Shown here: one piece after another, positions 35,967-44,830 of the stretch
Position numbering within the stretch: position 1 is the first letter of the stretch
How the letters are laid out: every line of letters begins with the position of its first letter
From: Verrucomicrobiota bacterium
Lineage (GTDB): Bacteria; Verrucomicrobiota; Verrucomicrobiia; CAIQCK01
Length of the DNA stretch: 64,000 bases
Reading direction: 5' to 3'
Assembly: GCA_026397915.1 (NCBI GenBank)
Contig: JAPLTX010000051.1
Location: forward strand, 101,640 to 165,639
The notes under the pieces: model-generated
Databases searched by the model: none
What the model saw: the letters and a program-made list of their open reading frames with translations, nothing else
Told to the model about the DNA's origin: nothing
Position numbers and translations under genes: made by a program

Positions 35967-36671
35967 TCAGTGAACTGAAGGAGGGCGAATCAAGTGCTTC
36001 TTCGCAGCTTCCCAAACTTCAACCGGACCGACCATCTGCACGGAAGCAATTCTCCCCTCTGTTCCCAAAAGCAGCGCTGTATATGCTGCATACCAAGCCT
36101 CATCTTCCATATTCCCGTCAGCCCGTTTTGCCATTATCCACTGATACGGACCTCCGGTGCTCTTGGTAATGAGGTCCTTCCGGTGAAGAATCAAATGACC
36201 AAGCTCGTGGAAATAGAACCCGATTCTAAGAAGATCGGGATCATGGCCTTCAGTCTTTGCCCGCTCATCAAGCACGGGGTAATCCATCACTGCGGCGTAA
36301 TAACCGCAGACACGTCTGTCGAAGTAAAGCCACGAAGGATAACCGGCTGCCGGTTTAGGTTGCACTTCTCTCACCGGCATTGGGTTTAGCAGCGGCATAG
36401 TGCGAGCTTCAGCGAGCTTCAGAAAACCAGGCGTATCCCAATCGCTAGGGTGCATCTGGCCGTCCTCCATCCGGCTGCCGTGCATCTGAATGACGATGTG
36501 TCTCGCGAAAACAGTATGCCCCCGTTTCAGCCCGTGTCTCTCCTTGGGCATTAGATCCTCTGGTTTGAGACGGTCATCCGCCAGAATCTTCGTGCGCGCC
36601 GTTACAGCTAGCGGCTCAACTATTCCCCGTATCTCAAGGCATCTACTGGGGGCGATGCTAAACGTGCACAT
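35967..36671 (-). CDS. ImmA/IrrE-family metallopeptidase
   Basis: A 234-residue cytoplasmic protein with the zinc site FYFHELGHLIL (HExxH, about residues 151-161) and a downstream ExxA-like helix (EDEAWYAAYTALLLG). ImmA/IrrE peptidases cleave Xre-type repressors of mobile elements after DNA damage. It overlaps the preceding gene by 14 bp, so the two form a pair, probably regulator plus protease. The C-terminus (VWEAAKKHLI) is typical of this group. Confidence 0.85.
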   Translation of the reverse strand: MCTFSIAPSRCLEIRGIVEPLAVTARTKILADDRLKPEDLMPKERHGLKRGHTVFARHIVIQMHGSRMEDGQMHPSDWDTPGFLKLAEARTMPLLNPMPVREVQPKPAAGYPSWLYFDRRVCGYYAAVMDYPVLDERAKTEGHDPDLLRIGFYFHELGHLILHRKDLITKSTGGPYQWIMAKRADGNMEDEAWYAAYTALLLGTEGRIASVQMVGPVEVWEAAKKHLIRPPSVH

Positions 36672-37119
36672 GCGGCTGGTGATGCCCCGATTCCACCTGA
36701 AGATACTTCCGTGTTGCGAAAAGGAAGAACTCGCCCATCACGCCTAGGATCGCTTGAATTCTCTTATTCATCTCTGGTGACGGCTGTGTCACTCCGTCAA
36801 CCGAAGCGAGGTATTTCCATTCTACTCCTGCCGAACGACTCTTAGCCTTTGCTTGCTCAATCAGGTCTTCCGGGTAAATGCCGACTGTGGACAACAATCG
36901 CTCCCATTGCTCACCGGTCAATTCACAACCGGGCTTCTCAACAACTTTCTCTCGGAGCAAGGTTTTCAGAGTCGGCAAAGGAACTCCCGACCGGTCGCTT
37001 AACTCCTCTACGGTTAGATGCTCTCGCTTGTCACTGATAGCAGAGTTGACCATGTTCAACGCGGTCGTCGCGATGACAAGGAATTTTCGTTCGTCAATAG
37101 ATGGTGTTTCGACAGTCAT
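36658..37119 (-). CDS. Putative regulator paired with the ImmA/IrrE peptidase
   Basis: A 153-residue protein; the ATG at 37119 is preceded by GGGAGGAG at 8 nt. A central helix-turn-helix-like stretch (LTVEELSDRSGVPLPTLKTLLREK, about residues 33-56) suggests DNA binding in the manner of a Xre-type repressor, though it is not a typical HTH_3. In comparable gene pairs the first protein is the repressor or antitoxin and the second the protease. I infer this by context only. Confidence 0.7.
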   Translation of the reverse strand: MTVETPSIDERKFLVIATTALNMVNSAISDKREHLTVEELSDRSGVPLPTLKTLLREKVVEKPGCELTGEQWERLLSTVGIYPEDLIEQAKAKSRSAGVEWKYLASVDGVTQPSPEMNKRIQAILGVMGEFFLFATRKYLQVESGHHQPHVHV

Positions 37120-38280
37120 CGTTTTGCTCCTCCCAGTGCGTGCCGCGCTCGACGCAACTGTTCCATGTGAATGTCCTGAAAACTCTACACTTTGCTTGGC
37201 GATTGTTTTTTGGGTCTTGTGATGGGCACTCCAACGCCCAACCACTTTCAAAGTTTTGTCTATTCTACGCATGATAGTCAACCTTATTTGACATTTTGTT
37301 ATGAAAATGTGCTTGATTTTTACCCTGGGTTCGTGATTTGCTTTTTGGTCTTCCCAAGGCTTTTACGCGGAATCACCGCGCCAAACGGTAGGCTGAAACA
37401 CCTAGATAGCAAGGGGGGGTGAAACCCTACCACGCTTTCCATTCCCTGCCCCACGCATCCGGTATCTCAGTTGCGAGTTCACGATCTCATCGGCATCCTT
37501 TCTTGATACTTTGGTTTGGCTGCGCCGCTTTGCGGGTGTCGGCTTGTTATGGGCAGGCGTTGTGCCAAGGGATGGAAAAGCGTAGAGAGAGCACAGACAA
37601 GCCTACGATCTGCTAGGTTTTCCGGGAAGAAAGGAAGAGAGGCGGAATCAGTGTTTCAAGCCGGGCAGATATTGTCTGCAATCTCACCGTGCATTGCCAT
37701 TGCAAATACGACGAGCCGGACGACGAGATTTCTCCGCCCACTCGCAAAGTCGCCCCTGCGCCCAGAGACTCGGTGCCGGCATTTCAGGAGATGTTCAGCA
37801 GCTTGCCCGCAGCAACCAGTTATCCATCCCGACCGCGATTCTCCAATCTGCGGGCAAGTCGCAGATAACCGACCAAATTGGTTTCGTTGCCTTGATGGAA
37901 TCGGCGTTTTGTATGCAGGAGAAGTGGTTGTTTTGAGTTTAGAGGCGTATCCATGCCGACTTTAACTGATCGTGACCACGATTCTTAATCCTGTCGGGAA
38001 AGCCTCATTCTTCCGGGTATTCGATGCCGTTGAATCCGGGACTTGTTTACAAGAAACATGTTTCGCGGGGTTCGGGGTCGAATCCATCCCCTGTTACCGT
38101 CAGCCGCGCGCAGATCGCACCCCCCCCGCCCTGCCTCACTGTGGGGGAATTTGTGGGGACTCGATGCCGCAAACGAGTCGAAACCAGTCGAGGCCAGTCG
38201 AAACGGTTTTCACATCTAACTGACTGACACGGAATACAATGAGCGTGCTGGCGCGCACTTGTGAAAATCCCCTCGGACGC
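37120..38280. other. gene-poor right end of the element
   Basis: About 1.2 kb without a convincing gene: open frames on the plus strand (for example 37516-37965) have no start signal, no domain and odd composition. The part from 37230 to 37340 is clearly AT-richer than the rest of the element. Poly-G (near 37411) and poly-C (near 38120) runs occur. It also contains the right copy of the 22-bp repeat and short stretches resembling integrase and tRNA 3' remnants. Confidence 0.6.
38140..38161. repeat. right copy of the 22-bp repeat
   Basis: Identical to 24632-24653. Read on the minus strand it again gives VPTNSPT, within a frame that lacks integrase motifs, so it may be the last trace of another integrase gene. 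Confidence 0.75.
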
Positions 38281-38319
38281 ATTATGAGTCCCCTGCTCTA
38301 ACCGTTGAGCTACGGGCCC
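38281..38319. repeat. right attachment repeat (displaced 5' half of tRNA-Ile2)
   Basis: Exact 39-bp copy of the 5' half of tRNA-Ile2. It is the original chromosomal 5' half, separated from the rest by the insertion. It lacks the T arm and acceptor 3' strand and cannot make a tRNA. Confidence 0.95.
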
Positions 38320-38425
38320 TCCGCAAGCTCCTGCGTAGCCTGAAAATCTACTCTGGCCGTCACTAGAGGCGAGACAAAAAGTGCGCATGGTATGCTGACG
38401 CGGGCGGGTATCAACGCGAGCCTCA
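38320..38425 (-). pseudogene. decayed integrase fragment of an earlier insertion
   Basis: Immediately outside the right repeat the minus strand aligns, with gaps, to the int gene from the HTLRHTF motif to the LAGH region: HTMR at about 38388-38399, a match to the CTCGCC and GTAGATTT stretches, and GCAGGAGCT next to the tRNA half. Indels break the frame. Its position relative to the tRNA half matches that of int at the left end, which suggests an older element at the same site. Confidence 0.6.
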
Positions 38426-41218
38426 CTTAATAGTCGCGTCGGCTGGGCAATACCAGAGAACGCCTTCATCTGTCACAGTAACGAACTTTCCGTCCATGCG
38501 GCCGTCAGCGGGCGCGAGCGGTTCGATGCCGGGCAGATACGTCGGCGTTTCGCGCAGGAGAGATTCGAGGGCGTGGAACAACACAGCCGCGTCGTCGGCC
38601 ATGCCCGGAAGGAAAACCGTCCAGCCTTTGCCAACGCGGCGCGTGAACGCGGTCAGACGCTGCCTGTCGAGCACGAGCCGCAGCGACGCGGCGGCAGGGG
38701 CGACTTGCTCAGCGCCAGCACGGATGAGTTCGATGCGGCTGACACTGATGCCGAGCGTGCGCGAGTCTTTCGTGCCGTGATCTGAGGGCTTCCACGTTTT
38801 TACGGCGATTTCCAGTCGAGCGACCGGCTCGTTGCCGAGCGCGTCGGCAGGCACGCACAGGTCGCAGGTCTGCGAGCCGGCTTTCACGATCCGGCCGATA
38901 ACGCGGCCGTTGACACGCACTTCGTTGCCATCGTTGGCGATGCCGTGGTTCGGCACGCCTACCGTGAGCCGCAACGCGTGGTCGGCACCCGGCTTCACCG
39001 GCAGGTAAACGCCCGGCCCCGCACCGCTCCAACGCATCGTCGCTGTTGCCGACATGCGCTCGCGGCCATGCCAGTCGCCGAAGAGCCACTGATCGTCGCC
39101 ATCGCCGCCCACGTCGAGAATCCAATGCGCTGGCGCGTCGCCGCCGAGGACAGGTTTCAGCAGGCCCGTGCAATCTCCAGCATCGGCCAGAAGCTTCGCG
39201 CGCCACGTTTTGTTGTCATGAAGCCGGCCACCGAGGGTTTCGCCCATGCGAGTGGTGGCGATGAGCACGCCGCCACGCCGCACCCACTGCTCGATAGCGG
39301 CTGCTGCCTTCGGTTCAAGCACCGGCGTCTCAGCCATCACCAACGCGCGATGGCCGCGCGACGCGCCGTCGGCGACGGTGAGCCGCGTCACGAAATCCAC
39401 ATCCACGAGGTCGCGCAGACTGCGGGCGACGGCATACCAACGCGGCACCGAATCCTGCGCAAGCGCCCACGTTTCGCGCGGCACGTAAAGCGCGGCGTCC
39501 ACGCGCGGGTGACGTGGCACGAGTTGCGCGGCGTTGGCGCGGAAGTTTTTCAGGCCGGCGGCGTTGTCGAGGACGTTGTTGGTGTAGTAGTGCAACTGCC
39601 GCGCGCCGGAAGCGGTGGCGTTGTAGATGCGGGCGACGACGCCGGTGGCGTTGACGCCGCTGGCCGGCTCGAAGCCGCAGAAGGTTCGGTAGTGTCGCGT
39701 GGCGGTGGCAACTTCGCGGGTGATGGTGAAATTGGCGGCGTAGTCGCTGCCTTCGTTGGTGATGCGAATGCCCGCGCCGAACGGCGCGATGGCCTTGGCT
39801 TGCGCGGTGAAGTCCGCGCCGAGGAATGGGCTGCCGTCGCCGCCGGTGCAGAGGTAAATCTCCGCCTTTGGCATCGCGCGGCGCGTCACGCGCACCCAGA
39901 GCGCGGACCAGTCGGTCATGGCTTGCTGATACCACTCGGCGAAGTCGGCGCGCGCGCGGTCGGAGGGCGCTTTGTCAGGCAGAAACGTGGTCACGTCGTC
40001 GAAATTCGTGTGGTTCGTGCCCCATACTTTGTTGAGCGCCGCGATGCCGCCGTATTTCTTCTTCATCGCAGCGCGGAACGCGGCGATGGCACACTCGTCA
40101 CCTGCCCACCAGCCGTGGTGATTGTGGTAATCGCCCGTCAACCGCGCGGTCCAGCCGCCTTCGGGGCCGGCAGGATAGATGCTTTCGCCGTAGATGCCGG
40201 TGATGCCGAGTAGCACCGACTCGATGACGCCGGCGTCGCGGTAGCGGTCCGCGAACGCCTTCACAAACCGCTCGACGTAGCGCGGCCAGTCAGGGTTGAA
40301 GAGGCTCTGCACTTTGGTGTCGCGGCCGTGTTCGAGGCAGCGATAAACGCGCGAGTGTGGGCCGCGCTGGAACCAGAGCGGCGTCGCGTAAGCCGGGCCG
40401 GCGATGAGGAACGGCACCCACTTCAGGCCGGCGGCTTTGAGCGTCGCCACCTGCTTGTCCCATTTGCTCCAGTCCCATTTGCCTTCCACCGGCTCGACGC
40501 CGGCCCAGTCCACATAACTTTCGACACTCGTGACGCTGAGCGCCTTGAAGAGCACCGCATCGGCGGGCGTGGCGTCGTTGCCAAAGGTCAACTCCATGCC
40601 GGTGGGCCGTTCGACACGCAGCCCGCGCAGCGAGGCTGCGTCTATTGGCAGACCGCTGGCGTAGCCATCGGGCTTGCGCGGCGTGACGGTGATTCGGCGC
40701 ACGGCCAGACCCTGCGCGCAGAAGCGGAAGTCCGTATTGCCGTTCTGTCCGTGGCCAAGCCGCACGGCGGGCAGGTGGAACACACCGCGCCGCCAGCCGC
40801 CCGCGCCGGTCAACAGGACGCTGTCGGCGCAGTGGGCATATTTGTCCGCAACTTCGCCAGCCGTGCCGGCCTTGTCGTATTGCACCCGCAGCCACGTGAA
40901 TGTGTCTTCGCAGAATTCGACGACAACGTAGAGGTCGCGCGGGCCGCTCGTGTATCCAGGATGGTCAATGCGGACGTAGAGATAGTGCGACCGTTCGCCG
41001 GTGATGCGTCGCGCCGGCTGGCCAGCGGTGACAACGGGGACGTTTTCGCCGTCGCCGCCGGAGGGGACGGTCAGGCCGTGGCAGCGGTTGGTTTCGCCGA
41101 GTTCGATGGTGAGATCTGGTAACGCGGCAGCTTCGGCAGCGATGGCGGAATGGAGCGCGGCAGTTGCGAACAATGCCACGGCCAGAACAACTGAGATCGC
41201 AGGTTTCGTCGCTTTCAT
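38423..41218 (-). CDS. Large secreted GH42-like glycoside hydrolase
   Basis: A 931-residue protein with Sec signal (residues 1-28). A beta-sandwich domain (about 30-175) precedes a TIM barrel resembling GH42/GH-A beta-galactosidases: SYVDWAGVEPVEGKWDWSKWD is the typical early strand, GIYGESIYP holds the probable acid/base Glu, and GIRITNEGSDY the probable nucleophile Glu. A glutamine-amidotransferase-like trimerisation domain follows (WVRRGGVLIATTRMGET), then a further beta-sandwich. The ATG at 41218 has GGAG at 8 nt. Substrate unknown. The stop lies next to the integrase remnant. Confidence 0.8.
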   Translation of the reverse strand: MKATKPAISVVLAVALFATAALHSAIAAEAAALPDLTIELGETNRCHGLTVPSGGDGENVPVVTAGQPARRITGERSHYLYVRIDHPGYTSGPRDLYVVVEFCEDTFTWLRVQYDKAGTAGEVADKYAHCADSVLLTGAGGWRRGVFHLPAVRLGHGQNGNTDFRFCAQGLAVRRITVTPRKPDGYASGLPIDAASLRGLRVERPTGMELTFGNDATPADAVLFKALSVTSVESYVDWAGVEPVEGKWDWSKWDKQVATLKAAGLKWVPFLIAGPAYATPLWFQRGPHSRVYRCLEHGRDTKVQSLFNPDWPRYVERFVKAFADRYRDAGVIESVLLGITGIYGESIYPAGPEGGWTARLTGDYHNHHGWWAGDECAIAAFRAAMKKKYGGIAALNKVWGTNHTNFDDVTTFLPDKAPSDRARADFAEWYQQAMTDWSALWVRVTRRAMPKAEIYLCTGGDGSPFLGADFTAQAKAIAPFGAGIRITNEGSDYAANFTITREVATATRHYRTFCGFEPASGVNATGVVARIYNATASGARQLHYYTNNVLDNAAGLKNFRANAAQLVPRHPRVDAALYVPRETWALAQDSVPRWYAVARSLRDLVDVDFVTRLTVADGASRGHRALVMAETPVLEPKAAAAIEQWVRRGGVLIATTRMGETLGGRLHDNKTWRAKLLADAGDCTGLLKPVLGGDAPAHWILDVGGDGDDQWLFGDWHGRERMSATATMRWSGAGPGVYLPVKPGADHALRLTVGVPNHGIANDGNEVRVNGRVIGRIVKAGSQTCDLCVPADALGNEPVARLEIAVKTWKPSDHGTKDSRTLGISVSRIELIRAGAEQVAPAAASLRLVLDRQRLTAFTRRVGKGWTVFLPGMADDAAVLFHALESLLRETPTYLPGIEPLAPADGRMDGKFVTVTDEGVLWYCPADATIK

Positions 41219-41263
41219 TCGGAACACTCCAGCCGGCCCGCCTGCGCGCCATCGAACGTCGTC

Positions 41264-42169
41264 TTACTCGAAACGATCCATCCAGCGCTCGTCCACCCTC
41301 ACGACGAGTTCGAGAAAAACCTTCTTGTTCATTGCCACCTCAAGCTCCTTGCGCGCGGCCTGACCGATGGAGCGGATGCGACGGCCGCCTTCCCCAAGCA
41401 GCATCGGGCGGTAACGATCGGCGCTGGTGATGATGTTGGCCTTGATATAAACAGTGCCGGGCGTGCTCTTGTCGCGGCGGGCGCGGTCGGTGACTTCCTC
41501 GATCTCGACGGTGCAGTTGTAGGGCAGCTCGTCGCCGGTTTGCAGAAAAACCTTTTCGCGGATCAACTCCGACATCCACTGCTCGTTGGACATGTCGGTG
41601 ACCTGGAACTTCTCGTAGAACAGCGGGCCGGTCGGCAGGCGTTTGAAGATTTCGTCCTTGAGGCGCGGCACGCCCTTGCCGTCCCACGCGGAAATCTCGA
41701 CGACGGCATTGTAGCCCGGGGCGAGCGCGCGGTAGTCCTCCAGATAAGGTTTGTTGGTAATGTCCATCTTGTTGATGGCCAGAATTCTCTGCTTCGGAAC
41801 CTTGAGGATGAGTCGCTCGACAGCCTTCTCCTCCGGGCCGGCAGAGCGTGTCGGGTCGGCGACATGGATGACGAGGTCAATGCCTTCCAGCGCCTCGTTA
41901 AGCCGCTGGTTGACCCGCTCGGTGAGCCTGTTGCTGACCTTCATGAACAGCCCGGGCGTGTCCACAAGGACGGCCTGGCCTTCGGGGCGATGCATGACGC
42001 CGCGAATGAGATAGCGCGTGGTCTGCGGCTTGGGGCTGGTGATGGCGACCTTCGTGCCCACCAACGCGTTCAGCAGCGTGCTCTTACCGGCGTTGGGGCG
42101 GCCGGCGAGAACCACAAAGCCGCATTTTCCCGTCGGCGTGGCCGACGGGATTGGAGCCGGCTGGCTCAT
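41264..42169 (-). CDS. era: GTPase Era
   Basis: A 301-residue ribosome-assembly GTPase that binds the 3' end of 16S rRNA. G1 GRPNAGKS (23-30), G2 region TTRYLIRG, G3 DTPG, G4 NKMD and the C-terminal KH domain with GEGGRRIRSIGQAARKELE are all present. A short Pro/Ala-rich N-terminal extension precedes G1. It lies downstream of rpsU on the same strand, which fits a translation-linked unit. Confidence 0.97.
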   Translation of the reverse strand: MSQPAPIPSATPTGKCGFVVLAGRPNAGKSTLLNALVGTKVAITSPKPQTTRYLIRGVMHRPEGQAVLVDTPGLFMKVSNRLTERVNQRLNEALEGIDLVIHVADPTRSAGPEEKAVERLILKVPKQRILAINKMDITNKPYLEDYRALAPGYNAVVEISAWDGKGVPRLKDEIFKRLPTGPLFYEKFQVTDMSNEQWMSELIREKVFLQTGDELPYNCTVEIEEVTDRARRDKSTPGTVYIKANIITSADRYRPMLLGEGGRRIRSIGQAARKELEVAMNKKVFLELVVRVDERWMDRFE

Positions 42170-42190
42170 AATGAGGAAAGACCGCGGGGG

Positions 42191-42400
42191 TTAAGCGGAA
42201 AGCCGCTGCTGGCGCTTCGTATTGTATGCGGCGCGTGCGCGGCGACGGCGGCGTTTATCGCTGGGCTTCTCGAAGAAGCGCTGCTTCTTCATCTCGTCCA
42301 GCACGCCTTCCATCTTCAACTTCTCGCGCAATCTTCGCAACGCCCGCTCCACCGGTTCGCCTTTGCGCAACTTAATTTCGACTGTCTCGCTTACGTTCAT
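42191..42400 (-). CDS. rpsU: 30S ribosomal protein S21
   Basis: A 69-residue basic protein. KLRKGEPVERALRRLREKLKMEGVLDEMKKQRFFEKPSDKRRRR is the S21 signature with the C-terminal basic tail. S21 sits near the anti-Shine-Dalgarno region of the small subunit. The start at 42400 lies 21 bp upstream-to-downstream ahead of era in the same direction. Confidence 0.96.
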   Translation of the reverse strand: MNVSETVEIKLRKGEPVERALRRLREKLKMEGVLDEMKKQRFFEKPSDKRRRRRARAAYNTKRQQRLSA

Positions 42401-42747
42401 TCTATGTGTAGTGATCAGAGCCGCGTATTAGCCACTGAAAACCCCTCCACGTCAAGCAAGCATTTCGCGCTGCCTCTTTCGGGATACCGATGCAGCGTTG
42501 GCTGCCGGCGTTGCGCAACGAAGACGTTTCTTGCTCGCAACAAGTTCGCAGCACGCGCTATGCTCTTGCTGAAGTTCGGAGCTATCCACGGAAACAGAAC
42601 GCGATGGCAACAAAGACGGAGCAATCGAGGCGAGACGCGCGGCGGGTTCTTCAGGACGGGGCAAACGAAATCCGACGCCGCCTGCGTGCGACACAAGATT
42701 TAGGGGAAGAACCAAAACCCAACCAGCCCGCTCAGGAGCATTGAACC
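42401..42747 (+). other. intergenic region with a possible 46-aa reading frame
   Basis: Between divergent rpsU and a Gfo gene. The only candidate gene is at 42604-42744 (MATKTEQSRRDARRV..., 46 residues, charged, mostly helical), whose TGA is 3 bp from the next start; it lacks a good ribosome-binding site. Promoters for both flanking genes must lie here, but I see no convincing boxes. Confidence 0.3.
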
Positions 42748-43998
42748 ATGCAAGCCAATTGTAACCGCAGGGATTTCCTCAAAACAGCCGCCGCGGGTGC
42801 AACGGCGATGTCGTTCACCGCGCGCAGCTACGCGCGCATCATCGGCGCGAACGAGCGCATTCGCATCGGCCAGATCGGTTGCGGCGACCGCGGCCGCAAC
42901 GCGCACATGACCGGCATCCACAAGCACGACAAGACCGAGAACGTTGAGTTCGTGGCTGTGGCCGATCCATGGCGCATCGCGCGCGAGCAAGCAGCGGCGC
43001 TCTGCAAAGAATGGTATGGCCTCGACGCAAAACAGTTCGTCAGCTATCGCGACCTGCTGGCGTGCAAGGACGTGGACGCGGTGATGATCGCCTCGTGCGA
43101 CCACCAACACGCGACGCATCTCGAAGCCGCCGCCAAGGCCGGCAAGCACATCTACGTCGAGAAGCCGATGGCGAAGAACATGGAGGAGTTGGTTCGCTCC
43201 GTAGACGCGGTGAAGGCGGCGGGCGTCGTGGCGCAGGTCGGCACGCAAGTGCGCAGCCTGCCCACCAGCACCGCTTGCCGCGAGCTTTGGAAATCCGGCC
43301 TGCTCGGCAAGGCGTCGCGCATCGAGCAATGCCGCAACAGCGATCAACCTTACTGGTATCGCTACTTGAAGGATGTGAAGAAAGAGGACGTGGCGTGGGA
43401 TGAGTTCCAGATGGATGCGCCGAAGCGGGAGTTCGCCGCTGACGTTTACTCCGGCTGGTATGGCCATCGCAATTACAGCGACGGCCCCATCACGGGCTTC
43501 GGCAGCCATTTCGTGGACCTGCTGCACTACATCACCGGCGCGCAGTTCCCGGCGAGTTGCGTTTGTCTGGGCGGGACGTTCGTGTGGAATGACGAGCACA
43601 AGTTCACCTCGCCCGACCACGCAGAGGCGTTGTGGGTTTATCCGGAAGGCTTCATGGCGGTGTTCTCGTGCAACATGGGCCACTCCGGTGGCAAACGACA
43701 TCGGTATTACACCGAGAAAGGCCAGTTGAACCTCGACAACTGGGCCGCGCCGAGCTACAGCGCCGAGGGCGGTCCCAAGCGCGACGGGAAGATACGTGGC
43801 GTCAACGACGTGAAAGGCATCGAAGGTCCTGACCATTTCCAGGACTGGCTCCAGTGCATCCGCAGCGGCAAGACGACGCGCGCGCCAATCGAGGCCGGCT
43901 ACCAGCACTCCGTTGCCTGCATCATGGCTGTGGAGTCGTTCAACCTCGGCGTCCGCACGGTTTACGACCGCGAGAAGCGCGTCATCCGGAAGGGCTGA
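42748..43998 (+). CDS. Tat-exported Gfo/Idh/MocA oxidoreductase
   Basis: A 416-residue protein with twin-arginine signal (NRRDFLKTAAAGA), Rossmann motif GQIGCGDRGRN (about residues 41-51), EKP signature in IYVEKPMAKN (about 134-143) and GFGSHFVDLLHYITGA in the second domain with the conserved histidine. GGAG stands ahead of the ATG. It is a stand-alone gene. The substrate is probably a sugar or inositol; nothing more specific is visible. Confidence 0.9.
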   Translation: MQANCNRRDFLKTAAAGATAMSFTARSYARIIGANERIRIGQIGCGDRGRNAHMTGIHKHDKTENVEFVAVADPWRIAREQAAALCKEWYGLDAKQFVSYRDLLACKDVDAVMIASCDHQHATHLEAAAKAGKHIYVEKPMAKNMEELVRSVDAVKAAGVVAQVGTQVRSLPTSTACRELWKSGLLGKASRIEQCRNSDQPYWYRYLKDVKKEDVAWDEFQMDAPKREFAADVYSGWYGHRNYSDGPITGFGSHFVDLLHYITGAQFPASCVCLGGTFVWNDEHKFTSPDHAEALWVYPEGFMAVFSCNMGHSGGKRHRYYTEKGQLNLDNWAAPSYSAEGGPKRDGKIRGVNDVKGIEGPDHFQDWLQCIRSGKTTRAPIEAGYQHSVACIMAVESFNLGVRTVYDREKRVIRKG

Positions 43999-44040
43999 GC
44001 AGAACATCTCGACCAGCAACAGCACGCAACATTGCGCAGC

Positions 44041-44517
44041 TCAGGCGTGGCTGACCAATTCCCGAACCCTGCCGATCAGGTCACACAAAGGAAACGGTTT
44101 GAGCAAGTAGCCTTGAACATTGTTCCGAAGCTCTCTGGCCGCCTCAATGTCTTCGCGGAAACCGGTCATCAACAAGACCGGCACTTCAGGGTCAATCTTC
44201 CACAATCGCTCAAACACTCGATCCCCAGTCATTTCAGGCATGGAGAAATCCAGCAGGACCAAACTGATGCTGTGCGACTGTTCCCTGAACAACTGGATGC
44301 CTTCCTGCGGGCTAGAGGCTGTATGGACCGTGTAGCCTTCGTTCTCCAGCCCCATGCGGACCATGCCGAGAACGCCAGCATTGTCATCCATGACTAGAAT
44401 CGCGGGATGCGGGTGCCGGAGGCCGGGGATCGGTTGTTTGGCCGCCCGGCACAATGCCAGACAGAAGATGAAAAGCGCGAACAGGCAGACTCCCCAAATC
44501 TCCAAAATGGTTATCAT
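44041..44517 (-). CDS. Membrane-anchored single-domain response regulator
   Basis: A 158-residue protein with one N-terminal membrane helix (about residues 4-24, ILEIWGVCLFALFIFCLALC) and then a CheY-like receiver: acidic pair VMDDN (about 43-47), phospho-acceptor Asp in LLDFSMPEMTG (about 90), Thr/Ser in LLMTG and Lys in LLKPFP. There is no output domain, and receivers are rarely tethered to the membrane. No histidine kinase lies nearby. It might be a phosphate sink or local signalling protein at the membrane. Confidence 0.88.
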   Translation of the reverse strand: MITILEIWGVCLFALFIFCLALCRAAKQPIPGLRHPHPAILVMDDNAGVLGMVRMGLENEGYTVHTASSPQEGIQLFREQSHSISLVLLDFSMPEMTGDRVFERLWKIDPEVPVLLMTGFREDIEAARELRNNVQGYLLKPFPLCDLIGRVRELVSHA

Positions 44518-44830
44518 GACTCACGACTCCTCGGGATTACATTCATCAAGCATAGATAGCCTGAGAATTTTCCCGTGTTATTGGTGAGGAATACTACCCA
44601 GTAGATACAACACGCGCTATTCAGGAAATACCCGGACAGCGCGTAAGGGAAACCCCTGCTTTCCAAACCTAGAACCACGCGCGGTTTGCCGGATGGATTG
44701 GACCGGAAAGACGGGAAGACAGGAAGGGTTGAAATCAGAGACTCTTTTCCGCTTTGCGTCTTTCCTATTCGTTCGTTGCTGCGAACGACAAAACGTCGTG
44801 CGAGGACATACGGGACACTTTCACCTTCCG
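44518..44830. other. intergenic region, no gene seen
   Basis: 313 bp between the receiver gene (running away to the left) and the end of the URO-D-like gene. It contains a purine-rich stretch with roughly 8-bp periodicity near 44699-44727. No promoter is proposed. Confidence 0.4.

Noticed and set aside
37516..37965. 149-residue open frame in the right arm of the element
   Set aside because: No start signal, no recognisable domain and composition like translated non-coding DNA.
38281..38319. Second functional tRNA gene
   Set aside because: Only the 5' half and anticodon region are present; T arm and 3' acceptor strand are missing.
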